From the NCBI RefSeq assembly GCF_041477585.1, contig NZ_JBGNYA010000001.1, positions 2,790,001-2,854,000 of the forward strand: DNA of 64,000 bases, written 5' to 3'. Source of the stretch: Halobellus sp. MBLA0158 (GTDB lineage: Archaea > Halobacteriota > Halobacteria > Halobacteriales > Haloferacaceae). The position numbers were made by a program, and so were the translations under genes. Each line of letters begins with the position of its first letter. Position 1 is the stretch's first letter. The notes under the pieces were generated by a model. The model was not told the DNA's origin, did not search any database, and saw only the letters and a program-made list of their open reading frames with translations. This document shows positions 15,887 through 23,208 of the stretch, piece by piece.

Positions 15887-16912
15887 ATGAGCGAAGAACT
15901 CGAACCCATTTCGCCTGCTGAGGCGAAGGAGATGTACCTGAACGCGAGAGAGCACGAACTATCACAATCCTCTCTCGACAGCTATCACTACCGACTGAAG
16001 CATTTCATTCGGTGGTGTGAGGAAGTCGAGGGAATCGAGAATATGAACGACCTCTCCGGTCGAGATCTACAGCGGTACAAGACTTGGCGGAGAGACGACG
16101 GCGATTTGAAGCCGGTGACCTTGGATGGCCAACTCGATGCGCTTCGGGTTTTCATCCGTTGGTGCGAATCCATCGACGCAGTTGAACAGGATCTTCACCA
16201 GAAATTCAAAGCGCTGATGCCGAATCTCAATAGAGGCGATCAGCAATCTGAGGATATCCTCACGACCGATGAAGCAGAGATGCTCCTCGAATACCAGCGG
16301 AAATTTGAGTACGCTTCTCGATCCCACGTTATCATCGAAATCTTGTGGCATACCGGGATTCGCCTCGGAGCGCTTCATTCTCTAGACGTGGATGACTACG
16401 ATCCGGAGGCTGAACGGCTGGAGTTCCACCATCGACCTGATTCAGGGACGCGACTGAAAAACGGCTCCGAGGGCGAGCGAATGGTTGCTCTTGATGCAGA
16501 TGTTTGTCGTGTCATCGAAGATTGGATCGAATACCATCGCCACGACGTAGAGGACGAATATGGGCGGGAACCCCTAATCACGACGAGAAACAGCCGACTC
16601 AATAAGACGAATATCAGAGATGCGGTCTATCGGGTTACTCGCCCCTGCTACTATGGGGAAGATTGCCCGAAGGGACGCGATCCTGACGACTGCGAGGCTA
16701 CCACTTACCCAGACTACTGTAGATGTCCGGTGAATGTATCAACTCACGCTATCCGCCGGGGATCAATCACTCACTTCCTGACCGAAGATGTGCCCGAGAA
16801 GGTTGTTTCTGATCGAATGAATGTGGGGCAGGACGTTCTGGACAAGCATTATGACAAGCGCGATGAAGAGGTGAAGGTCGAGCAGAGACGAGGATATCTT
16901 AACAATATCTAA
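15887..16912 (+). CDS. int: Tyrosine recombinase (element integrase)
   Basis: Catalyses site-specific insertion and excision of the element at the tRNA-Pro 3' end. The protein has 341 aa. The N-terminal SAM-like core-binding domain covers about residues 8-112 and the catalytic domain the rest. Catalytic residues can be read: Arg159 in HTGIRLGALHSLDV, the His287-x-x-Arg290 box in STHAIRRGSITHFL, and the nucleophile Tyr322 in DKHYDKR. A five-Cys insert at about 254-280 (CYYGEDC...CEA...CRCP) precedes the HxxR box and could bind zinc. It starts 57 bases inside attL, the usual place for an integrase. An in-frame ATG at 15866 is the alternative start. Confidence 0.92.
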   Translation: MSEELEPISPAEAKEMYLNAREHELSQSSLDSYHYRLKHFIRWCEEVEGIENMNDLSGRDLQRYKTWRRDDGDLKPVTLDGQLDALRVFIRWCESIDAVEQDLHQKFKALMPNLNRGDQQSEDILTTDEAEMLLEYQRKFEYASRSHVIIEILWHTGIRLGALHSLDVDDYDPEAERLEFHHRPDSGTRLKNGSEGERMVALDADVCRVIEDWIEYHRHDVEDEYGREPLITTRNSRLNKTNIRDAVYRVTRPCYYGEDCPKGRDPDDCEATTYPDYCRCPVNVSTHAIRRGSITHFLTEDVPEKVVSDRMNVGQDVLDKHYDKRDEEVKVEQRRGYLNNI

Positions 16913-16998
16913 TCTCTCTTTTGTGTCCGGTCACGAAATCCCTCTCCGCATCATCTTATTACCGTGGCTAAGAGCTCAAAATCCATATTCTAAGAAAG

Positions 16999-18711
16999 TT
17001 AGGTGGTGTGTGAGTCACCAGTTTTGATCGCCATATCTACCAGTTCATAATTACCCTCTATGTGATCATAGAACTGCTTCCGTCTTCCCAACTCATATTG
17101 TCTTAATGAATACGCAATTACAGCCTTAGTAAGCTCTCGCTCGGCCTCTCCATAGAGTACCTCAATACGTTCCCAATCAGAATAATCACCATACTCAGAG
17201 AGTATAGCAGTAGCATATTCTCGACTTTCAACCAATTCATTTCTTCTCCCGATCACTTGACGCGCACAATGAATAACTTCCGTTGAATTGAATTCTTCCT
17301 CAAAGAGCCACCTAAGTATCAGGAAATTGTGATAATTGTATCTCAATTCCTGATTAGCAACCGCTGATGCCATCCTTGCCGCGACCTCATCCTTATTGGG
17401 AAGATATTTGAAATAGTTATATAAGATCCTTCGAACATCTGCCTGACCATCTTTGATATAATCAATACAATAATCAATCGCAATCGTATCTTCTGCTTTT
17501 CCTAATCGGTTAATTATATATCTAAAAATATGAGTGTCAACATCTTTGAATTCTTTATCTTGGATGTGGCGTGAATATGCTTCTTGCAAATATTCCCGCT
17601 GCTCTTCAGTTATTTCATCATCTGAATCGTCAGCAGTTTCCGCCGAATCATCCTCTTCAGGTGGTAGACCCCCATCAGAAACTGTTTCACGATCCTCCGA
17701 CTCGGTACCGTAAGGAATTGTACCACCACTTACCGTGCGTGCATACTCTGCAGCAGCTTCGGCAAGTGATCGATCCGTAGTCTCAGTATCTTCTACCTCA
17801 TCGGAGTCATCTGCCTCTTGATCCCCCAGTTCTTCTTTTATTTGCTCAAAGGTCGCCTCCGGCTCGGCATAGGCCTGAAGAGCATCTATTGATGGCATAA
17901 TTTCCGTCTTTCCTGATTTCATATTCAGGCCTCGTATTCTGAATTCACGCTCCAGAAGGTTCTGCGCTTCAATTGCTGCATCCCGGGAGTCACAGAATAT
18001 AACAAAGTCATCGTTGTATCGGACGTGATCAAATCCGTTATTCTTGAGCCGTCTGTCTACCCCATCCAGATAAATTTCTGCAAGTATATCTGAGGGGCCA
18101 TAGCCCTGTGGGACACCCCGCTTACGTGGGTCTGCCCAAGGCCGGATTAAATGCCTAATTTCGTTTCCAACGTCTTGCCGATCAGTGAATTGTTTGAAAA
18201 TTGATGTGACCCTCTCAATATCGATATTTTCATAAAATCCAGACACATCCGTTTCCAATACATATTCGTTCTCTTCTGCAAGATCTATTTTCTTTTCTTG
18301 CATTTCTTTCCAATAGGGCTTCTCAAATTCATCCCATTGATTGCTATCTTCAATATCCTCTCGAAGTATATGCGAATAGCGACATTCTCCAGCCGACCAT
18401 TCAATTGAAGAACGCAATTCATCAAAGACTTCTAATATCAAAGCTGAATATACAACCAAATCTTCAGGATGTAGTACGCTAGCAGGGCGAAGATGGTAGT
18501 CCCTTTTTGGGACATCAATTATTCGTGGGGAGCGTGGATCAAATTCACCACATTCAAGAGTTTCTCGTAGATCTTCAAGCCAATCCTCCTTCTTATGCTC
18601 TAAAACACGGATAATATACGGGCTACTGATGAATGAATTCATATAGTGGCTATAATCTCGCTTCGTCTTCCTCCAAGCGAGGGTTAAATTCAGGCTCCCC
18701 GCGAAGTCCAT
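16999..18711 (-). CDS. Stand-alone reverse transcriptase, UG/Abi-like
   Basis: RNA-directed DNA polymerase of 570 aa from the ATG at 18711 (578 from an in-frame GTG at 18735). Numbering from the GTG, the RT motifs are: VPKRDYHLRPASVLHPEDL at about 75-92, the first catalytic Asp163 in ETDVSGFYENID, GVPQG at 207-211, and the active-site YNDD at 240-243. There is no maturase or HNH domain, so it is not a group II intron. After the palm comes an acidic Ser/Asp/Glu-rich spacer (about 303-377) and a helical C-terminal region of some 200 residues. That build recalls UG/Abi and DRT defence RTs with helical repeats. It is strongly AT-rich and converges on the integrase. A defence role is inference. 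Confidence 0.85.
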   Translation of the reverse strand: MDFAGSLNLTLAWRKTKRDYSHYMNSFISSPYIIRVLEHKKEDWLEDLRETLECGEFDPRSPRIIDVPKRDYHLRPASVLHPEDLVVYSALILEVFDELRSSIEWSAGECRYSHILREDIEDSNQWDEFEKPYWKEMQEKKIDLAEENEYVLETDVSGFYENIDIERVTSIFKQFTDRQDVGNEIRHLIRPWADPRKRGVPQGYGPSDILAEIYLDGVDRRLKNNGFDHVRYNDDFVIFCDSRDAAIEAQNLLEREFRIRGLNMKSGKTEIMPSIDALQAYAEPEATFEQIKEELGDQEADDSDEVEDTETTDRSLAEAAAEYARTVSGGTIPYGTESEDRETVSDGGLPPEEDDSAETADDSDDEITEEQREYLQEAYSRHIQDKEFKDVDTHIFRYIINRLGKAEDTIAIDYCIDYIKDGQADVRRILYNYFKYLPNKDEVAARMASAVANQELRYNYHNFLILRWLFEEEFNSTEVIHCARQVIGRRNELVESREYATAILSEYGDYSDWERIEVLYGEAERELTKAVIAYSLRQYELGRRKQFYDHIEGNYELVDMAIKTGDSHTT

Positions 18712-18845
18712 ATACACCCCATTCAACTCAAACACAATGAATTTTAGACCCTCTAAATGCTGATTTCCACTTCTCTCATAGCCGGTATTTATCGACTCTC
18801 GTCGCCCAGCGCCATCTTCTTGGATGTCAATTCACGTGATATGGT
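18712..18845. other. Divergent intergenic region between RT and zinc-motif gene
   Basis: A 134-base gap separates two divergent genes. A minus-strand GATAAATACC at about 18785-18794 is a candidate TATA box for the RT gene, giving a leader of about 50 bases. Several defence RTs use an adjacent structured RNA as template or effector. I see no strong hairpin here, but the leader is the first place to look. Confidence 0.35.
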
Positions 18846-19172
18846 ATGCTCTGCCGATGCAAAGATCACGAATGGCCGAATGGGAGAACCAATACCTACG
18901 TTGCTAAGGTAGAGCCAGCTGACCCGCCAAACTATGCGATAATCTGCGGGAATTGCGATACTCACGGGGCACTCTTCCTGAATGAATCAGAATATTATGA
19001 ATACGCGTATGAGGGGAAGAGGGACTTCTCGCCGACAAAAGCCAATACGTTCAAAATTCGGCTAAACAAAGAGCCTGCCTCCGTTGATCAAGAACGGGCC
19101 CCAAGTGAAGAAAATCCTCCCGAAGAGTTGAGCGGGCTTGATCACGACAGCGCAGCGGATTCCGATTGGTAA
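18846..19172 (+). CDS. Small zinc-motif protein, unknown function
   Basis: A 108-aa protein with a putative zinc site. CRCKDHEW at the N terminus supplies two Cys and a His, and IICGNCDTHG supplies a second CxxC pair with a His, about 35 residues apart. The middle is aromatic (NESEYYEYAYEGKRDFSP) and the last 30 residues are an acidic, Pro-rich tail. It is transcribed away from the reverse transcriptase and lies between it and the replication gene, converging on the latter with one base between the stops. It could be a partner of the RT or a DNA-binding accessory protein of the element. Not assigned to a family. Confidence 0.55.
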   Translation: MLCRCKDHEWPNGRTNTYVAKVEPADPPNYAIICGNCDTHGALFLNESEYYEYAYEGKRDFSPTKANTFKIRLNKEPASVDQERAPSEENPPEELSGLDHDSAADSDW

Positions 19173-19173
19173 A

Positions 19174-20649
19174 TTACTCTACGTCGCTTAATTCTGGTTC
19201 GTCGGTCCACGAGTTGATCCCATCGGCTTCTTCGGGATCGTATCTTTGGCCGTACTGCAGCACATAGTTAGCATTCGGCGGATCCGGCCAATCGGCAGGA
19301 TAGTATACCCACGTGTTACCGATTCGGGCAGCCTTCACATCACCATAGATTGCTTGAAGCCGTCGGAAGGCCTCCTCGTAGCTTCTCCGTGTATTGTATC
19401 CATCGTCGTGTTCGTACGCTCTATCGATGACTTCCTGCTTGCCCGGGTACTGTTCGTGAATCGCAGGCAATTCGTCGGGTATGCGACCCTCGGATATCTC
19501 CGACTCCGTCTGCGAATTCCGCGGGTCCATATCATTAGACAGGAGGGGGGGATTATTGGGGAGCAAATCATTGAGTGCAGTCCAGATGGCGTCGTAGGTC
19601 AGTACAGCGTATTCGTTGTTCTCGCGGCGATTTCCTGTACTTTTCTTCTCGACTAGCTGTTTGAATCGCTCTGGATCGAAGGAGTTGAGGGCGTATGTGA
19701 TGATGTAGCTTCGATAGCTCTCATTTTCGTAAAGCCAGCGTCGTTTCTGTCCATCTTTGGTCCACTGGTGCTCACGGCAGTAGTGTGTATAGGTTCCAGT
19801 TGCAATACTGATTGACTCATCGTGATCGTAGTCGCAGTAGTCTCGGAGTGTTCCATAGAGAAGCGAGAGCGCGATAGCATCGTGCGTATTCCTGTCGATT
19901 TGGCCATTCTCTTTGAAAAGATCCTCTCCCTCAAAATCGGCAGTTCCTCCCTGCAGGAAATCCATAATAGCGTTGAAAGCGGGGGTCGAAATCTCTTGCA
20001 GAGTGTGCAGGGCGAGTTCTCCTCGATCAACAAGTTCGGAATCCGGTGCAGCAATGAGATTATGATTGGGGACCTCTTGATCCCCGTCACTGGTGCAAGC
20101 CTCTTGGAGGTCTTCGAAGGAATCCCCGGAGAGTGTCGCCATCGCCTTGTCCGTGTCAATAGTATACTCCCCGATTCCCGTACCTGGGCAGTTTTCTTTG
20201 CCTTCGTCGCAGTTCGCGTGATCGATAGTTGAGCCTGGTCCGAGCGCATACCAGCCGTAACGGACACTTCCCCACCAGAGATCGGTGTTCGAGATCTCCT
20301 CGTCATCCTCAACGATGTAGTAGAAATGATATCCACCGTGGGCACTTTCAACGACGAATGTTGATGGCAGATCTTTGATCCATTCAGGGAGATCGTCTAT
20401 AGGTACGTCGATATCGAGGATAACTAATCCGTCGCCACCGTGAACGGTGTAGTTCTCGTCAACAAGACCAGGGAATGTTTGATTCGAGAGGTCGGAATGG
20501 CCCTCTTTCTGAGGCTTCTTGGTCCCGTCAATTGCGCTAACACTCCGCTTGACGCGCACCCCTGCTTCGTACAGTCGTTGTTCTATACGACTCTTAGTGT
20601 CGCTCTCCGCTCCGGTACGGTTATTGGAATGAGGCTCCGATTTGCTCAC
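19174..20649 (-). CDS. Primase-polymerase (PrimPol/AEP) replication protein
   Basis: Likely the replication initiator of the element; PrimPol enzymes both prime and extend DNA. The protein has 491 aa. The archaeo-eukaryotic primase motifs are visible: the metal-binding DxD in GLVILDIDVPIDD (Asp79, Asp81), the SxH-type motif in VVESAHGGYHFYYIV (His108), and the PGS motif in RYGWYALGPGSTID. The C-terminal region (about 425-475) with TRRSYEEAFRRLQAIYG and IGNTWVYYPADWP looks like a winged helix. No superfamily 3 helicase Walker motif is seen, so a host helicase would be needed. The GTG start is supported by a strong ribosome binding site. A small ORF lies upstream on the same strand. Confidence 0.82.
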   Translation of the reverse strand: MSKSEPHSNNRTGAESDTKSRIEQRLYEAGVRVKRSVSAIDGTKKPQKEGHSDLSNQTFPGLVDENYTVHGGDGLVILDIDVPIDDLPEWIKDLPSTFVVESAHGGYHFYYIVEDDEEISNTDLWWGSVRYGWYALGPGSTIDHANCDEGKENCPGTGIGEYTIDTDKAMATLSGDSFEDLQEACTSDGDQEVPNHNLIAAPDSELVDRGELALHTLQEISTPAFNAIMDFLQGGTADFEGEDLFKENGQIDRNTHDAIALSLLYGTLRDYCDYDHDESISIATGTYTHYCREHQWTKDGQKRRWLYENESYRSYIITYALNSFDPERFKQLVEKKSTGNRRENNEYAVLTYDAIWTALNDLLPNNPPLLSNDMDPRNSQTESEISEGRIPDELPAIHEQYPGKQEVIDRAYEHDDGYNTRRSYEEAFRRLQAIYGDVKAARIGNTWVYYPADWPDPPNANYVLQYGQRYDPEEADGINSWTDEPELSDVE

Positions 20650-20658
20650 GTCGAAGGG

Positions 20659-20666
20659 TCACCTCC
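20659..20666 (-). promoter_or_regulatory. Shine-Dalgarno site for the PrimPol gene
   Basis: The minus strand reads GGAGGTGA, followed by nine bases and then the GTG at 20649. So strong a site is unusual next to the leaderless host genes. It fixes the GTG start and implies the gene is translated from a longer transcript, probably starting ahead of the small ORF at 20742-20885. Confidence 0.7.
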
Positions 20667-20741
20667 TTCGGCCCGTCTCGATTGAAGCGTCGGGGGTTCC
20701 GAGTTGGGCGCTCGCCCCCAGCACTCTTCCCATTCATAATG

Positions 20742-20885
20742 CTATTCGGTATTTGATGCGAGTTCGTCCGCCCCTTGTTCAAGAAATTGGCTCCAAGTTA
20801 GTTCGAGATCATCTTTCACATCACGTGCTTTTTGAATCGAATCCTCGTGCGCTGCGATGTCTTTGTAGTTTTCTGGATATGGCAA
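20742..20885 (-). CDS. Small ORF upstream of PrimPol, 47 aa
   Basis: An open frame of 47 codons from a TTG start, ending about 90 bases before the PrimPol GTG on the same strand. The predicted peptide begins MPYPENYKDIAAHEDSI and contains VKDDLELTWSQFLEQGADEL, a soluble amphipathic helix resembling the C-terminal part of small haloarchaeal plasmid or antitoxin-like proteins. There is no ATG and a stop lies 10 codons upstream of the TTG, so it may be a truncated relic. It could be a copy-control or partition peptide. The protein-like composition is the main support. Confidence 0.4.
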   Translation of the reverse strand: MPYPENYKDIAAHEDSIQKARDVKDDLELTWSQFLEQGADELASNTE

Positions 20886-21018
20886 ACCTGTTAGAATATT
20901 GGGGATAGGATCCCATCAAGTGTCGGTTTCCTCAGATGGGCGGAATATGAAAGTACTCCGAAAGTAGTTAATTTTCAGGAAATTCTATCAGGCTTGAATT
21001 TCAAACTCAAACTCAATA

Positions 21019-21456
21019 ATGTCAGTGAATGAAGAAAGAACGTCGAATGTCGGCGCTCCAGTCGGGAATGATAATGCAGTCGGTAATCCAGGTGGCGGGG
21101 CTCCAATTGGAAACACCAATGCAGTCGGGAATAGCGGTGGTGGTGCGCCCGAAGGGAATGTGAACCGAAAGTCACACGGAGTACATTGTTCTCTGGAAAA
21201 GATTGATGAGCGTGCTGAGGGCGAGATAGCTGAATTCATCGATCAGATGGAGAGTCTGATTCGAGAACGAGCTACTGAAGATCCGGGAGCAGTAGCGCGA
21301 GAAATTCCTCTACGTATCATCCGCTTTGATCGAGCGGTTCAGTATGTTCAGCAGGAAGGTCTCCGATTAGATGATGGATTTAATCCGATGCTCGCTACTT
21401 CACGACGGATTTCGGCCCGCATCTTTCAGGATCTCCAAGAGATAGGGGCGATATAG
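21019..21456 (+). CDS. GAPxGN-repeat protein, possibly DNA-binding
   Basis: A 145-aa protein whose first 52 residues hold three near-copies of a Gly/Ala/Pro/Asn unit: GAPVGNDNAVGN, GAPIGNTNAVGN and GAPEGNVNRKSHG, spaced about 20 residues apart. The rest is helical (SLEKIDERAEGEIAEFIDQMESL ... RIIRFDRAVQYVQQEGL). Similar GAPxGNxNAxxHG starts are found in many phage and mobile-element proteins, including small-terminase-like ones, where the unit precedes a helix-turn-helix. Its job here is unknown. It is divergent from the PrimPol cluster, with about 130 AT-rich bases ahead of the ATG. Confidence 0.6.
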   Translation: MSVNEERTSNVGAPVGNDNAVGNPGGGAPIGNTNAVGNSGGGAPEGNVNRKSHGVHCSLEKIDERAEGEIAEFIDQMESLIRERATEDPGAVAREIPLRIIRFDRAVQYVQQEGLRLDDGFNPMLATSRRISARIFQDLQEIGAI

Positions 21457-21714
21457 GCCCGAATCTCTGAATCGCCGTGAATGCTAGTGAGAGAAATCTC
21501 TCCCGAGAAGATGATGCTTTCCTCTGCCATCCCCCCTCGGATTGCTTAGAGCCAATGTCAGCCCGCTTAGAATTAATTCTGACCGGATAGAGAGGTCGGA
21601 ATGGGAATGTGGCCTTCCCCAGGTGTTGTTCGTGCCTGGGTCGATCAGAATTATATACCAGATACCGCGTTACTGGCCGGCGGCGATTTTGCTAAACACG
21701 GACTCAACCTGCGA

Positions 21715-22392
21715 TTAGATATCATCAAGTAGTGATTGTTTCTTTTCTTGGAATTCTTCTTCCGTAATTGCGCCATCATCGTAGAGCGACTTGAGTCGGG
21801 TAATCTGGTCAAGAGCATCATCTGAATCTTCTTCAGTAGTTTGTTGCCGTTTCTTGCGGAGATAATCGACTGCACTCTCTACCTCCTCAGATCCATACTT
21901 ATTCTTGGTTTTGGTTGCAGAACAGTGATAGGTTGCGCTCTTCGTTTGAATAGAGAGTCGAATGCCCACCATTCCTCTATTCAAATTGACTGCTGTGACG
22001 ATATCATAGGGAATGGTATGTTCGTCATATCCGCGAGCGTGGTTTGCTATAACCAGGATTCGTTGAGAAGTGAGAATCGTATATGCACCCCCGATCCGGC
22101 GATCACGATCCCAGCCGACGATACTCTCTGATCCTGCGCCCTGTCCTTCCACATCAACGGTTGAGCCATTGAGAAAGTAGTGAGGTTGTTCCTCATCGTC
22201 TAATAGGTTGATAGGAGCAACGAACCCATCAAGGACTATCAGGAACGCATCCCGAGTTACTGATTCTCCTTGTGCGCTCTCAACAAGTGTCTGAAGTCGC
22301 TCTTCGTCAAAATCGAGTTTGCTTTCGATCCATTCCTCTGTTCGTCGATCAGCTTCGTCGAATTTCTCTTTGATGCTATTCCAGAACCCCAT
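21715..22392 (-). CDS. PH-like domain protein with C-terminal SHOCT motif
   Basis: A 225-aa soluble protein. Residues about 60-180 look like a bacterial PH domain: LNGSTVDVEG, YTILTSQRILVIANHARGYD and IPYDIVTAVNLNRGMVGIRL are typical strands, as in 'short PH' proteins that report on lipids or partners. The last 27 residues (ITRLKSLYDDGAITEEEFQE and the following KK) form a SHOCT motif, a short helix pair found at the C terminus of many proteins that oligomerise. The N terminus is helical and charged. It is a frequent passenger of haloarchaeal and bacterial mobile elements, but no function is established. Transcribed towards the GAPxGN gene. Confidence 0.72.
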   Translation of the reverse strand: MGFWNSIKEKFDEADRRTEEWIESKLDFDEERLQTLVESAQGESVTRDAFLIVLDGFVAPINLLDDEEQPHYFLNGSTVDVEGQGAGSESIVGWDRDRRIGGAYTILTSQRILVIANHARGYDEHTIPYDIVTAVNLNRGMVGIRLSIQTKSATYHCSATKTKNKYGSEEVESAVDYLRKKRQQTTEEDSDDALDQITRLKSLYDDGAITEEEFQEKKQSLLDDI

Positions 22393-22509
22393 ATCAGATT
22401 TCTATCTAGTTCATAGAAGATGTAGCTTTCCCTCGCTTCTATAGCTTCTTAGGTAGCCCAATCCATTTTTCCGAAGTCGGCTTTCTGTCGGATAATCCAG
22501 TTGCAGTAG

Positions 22510-22776
22510 ATGCGGTATTCCGCCGACTGGATGACTATCGCCGACGAGCGAATCCTCGAATATCTTTCCACCACCGAAACAAGCACGCCGAAGAAGATGG
22601 CTGATAGCGGTGATGTTCGATTCTCTCGTCAGTATATCGGTGAGCGATGTCGGAAGTTAGCGGATTATGGAATGGTTCAGCATCTCGGAAATGGTGTCTA
22701 TCGAATAACCAACTCGGGTGAGGAGTATCTTAGTGGTGATCTTGATGCTGAGGATTTGAGTCCAGATATTGGATAA
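22510..22776 (+). CDS. PhiH1-repressor-like winged-helix protein
   Basis: An 88-aa DNA-binding protein of the haloarchaeal PhiH1-repressor-like group. The start MRYSADWMTIADERILEYL is typical. It is followed by a helix-turn-helix (KKMADSGDVRFSRQYIGER, with recognition helix around SRQYIGERCRKL) and the wing GMVQHLGNGVYRITNSGEEYL. The tail is acidic. In phage PhiH the repressor holds the lysogenic state, so here it is a good candidate for controlling integrase or replication genes. The second winged-helix gene follows in the same direction after 93 bases. Confidence 0.78.
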   Translation: MRYSADWMTIADERILEYLSTTETSTPKKMADSGDVRFSRQYIGERCRKLADYGMVQHLGNGVYRITNSGEEYLSGDLDAEDLSPDIG

Positions 22777-22869
22777 TGATCGGGGTGGTTGAGGGGAACA
22801 ATGTATCTCAGGTTTGCCGATAAGCAGTTGATTTCATCTTTTTATCAGTTGGTTATCTAATAGTTCGAT

Positions 22870-23145
22870 ATGACCGAGGACGAAATCACGGATGAGCAAT
22901 GGAATATCCTCAGAGTGTTACGACAACATCGTCGAATTCCCGTCCGTGAAATTCATAATGAGCTTACGGAGTTGCCGGAGTCCCGATTTGAGGTCTCGCC
23001 TGATTACGGTGAGGGATGGAACGATGAACGAGAGGAAGTTTGGGATCTGAAGTCTGAACTCCACAATAAAGGGCTTATCACAAACGACTATCAAGAGTGG
23101 TACCTCACTAAAGAGGGACGAGAGATTCTCTCACGAGAGTCGTAG
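22870..23145 (+). CDS. Small winged-helix protein
   Basis: A 91-aa predicted DNA-binding protein. Helix one starts TDEQWNILRVLRQHRRIPV, a putative second helix is REIHNELTELPESRF, and the end has the winged-helix shape (DLKSELHNKGLITNDYQEWY, then LTKEGREILS). An insert of about 20 polar residues (VSPDYGEGWNDEREEVW) separates the helices, which is unusual in the group. It follows the PhiH1-like gene and may work with it in a lysogeny-like switch. A TATA-like stretch (tttttatc) lies about 30 bases upstream of the ATG. Confidence 0.65.
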   Translation: MTEDEITDEQWNILRVLRQHRRIPVREIHNELTELPESRFEVSPDYGEGWNDEREEVWDLKSELHNKGLITNDYQEWYLTKEGREILSRES

Positions 23146-23208
23146 TGCTAGTAGATCTCTATTGATGTCTGTCGAATTAGTTTTAGAATCTTATTTGCTA
23201 TGATTCAG

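Noticed and set aside
16913-18845. Group II intron or retron interpretation of the RT locus
   Set aside because: No maturase or HNH domain, no intron RNA domain V-like hairpin noticed, and no obvious retron msr/msd inverted repeats flank the gene.
21601-21732. 43-codon plus-strand frame starting MGMWPSPGVVRAWVDQNYIP
   Set aside because: It looks somewhat protein-like but overlaps the 3' end of the PH-like/SHOCT gene, has no promoter or ribosome site and no recognised relative; left unassigned.
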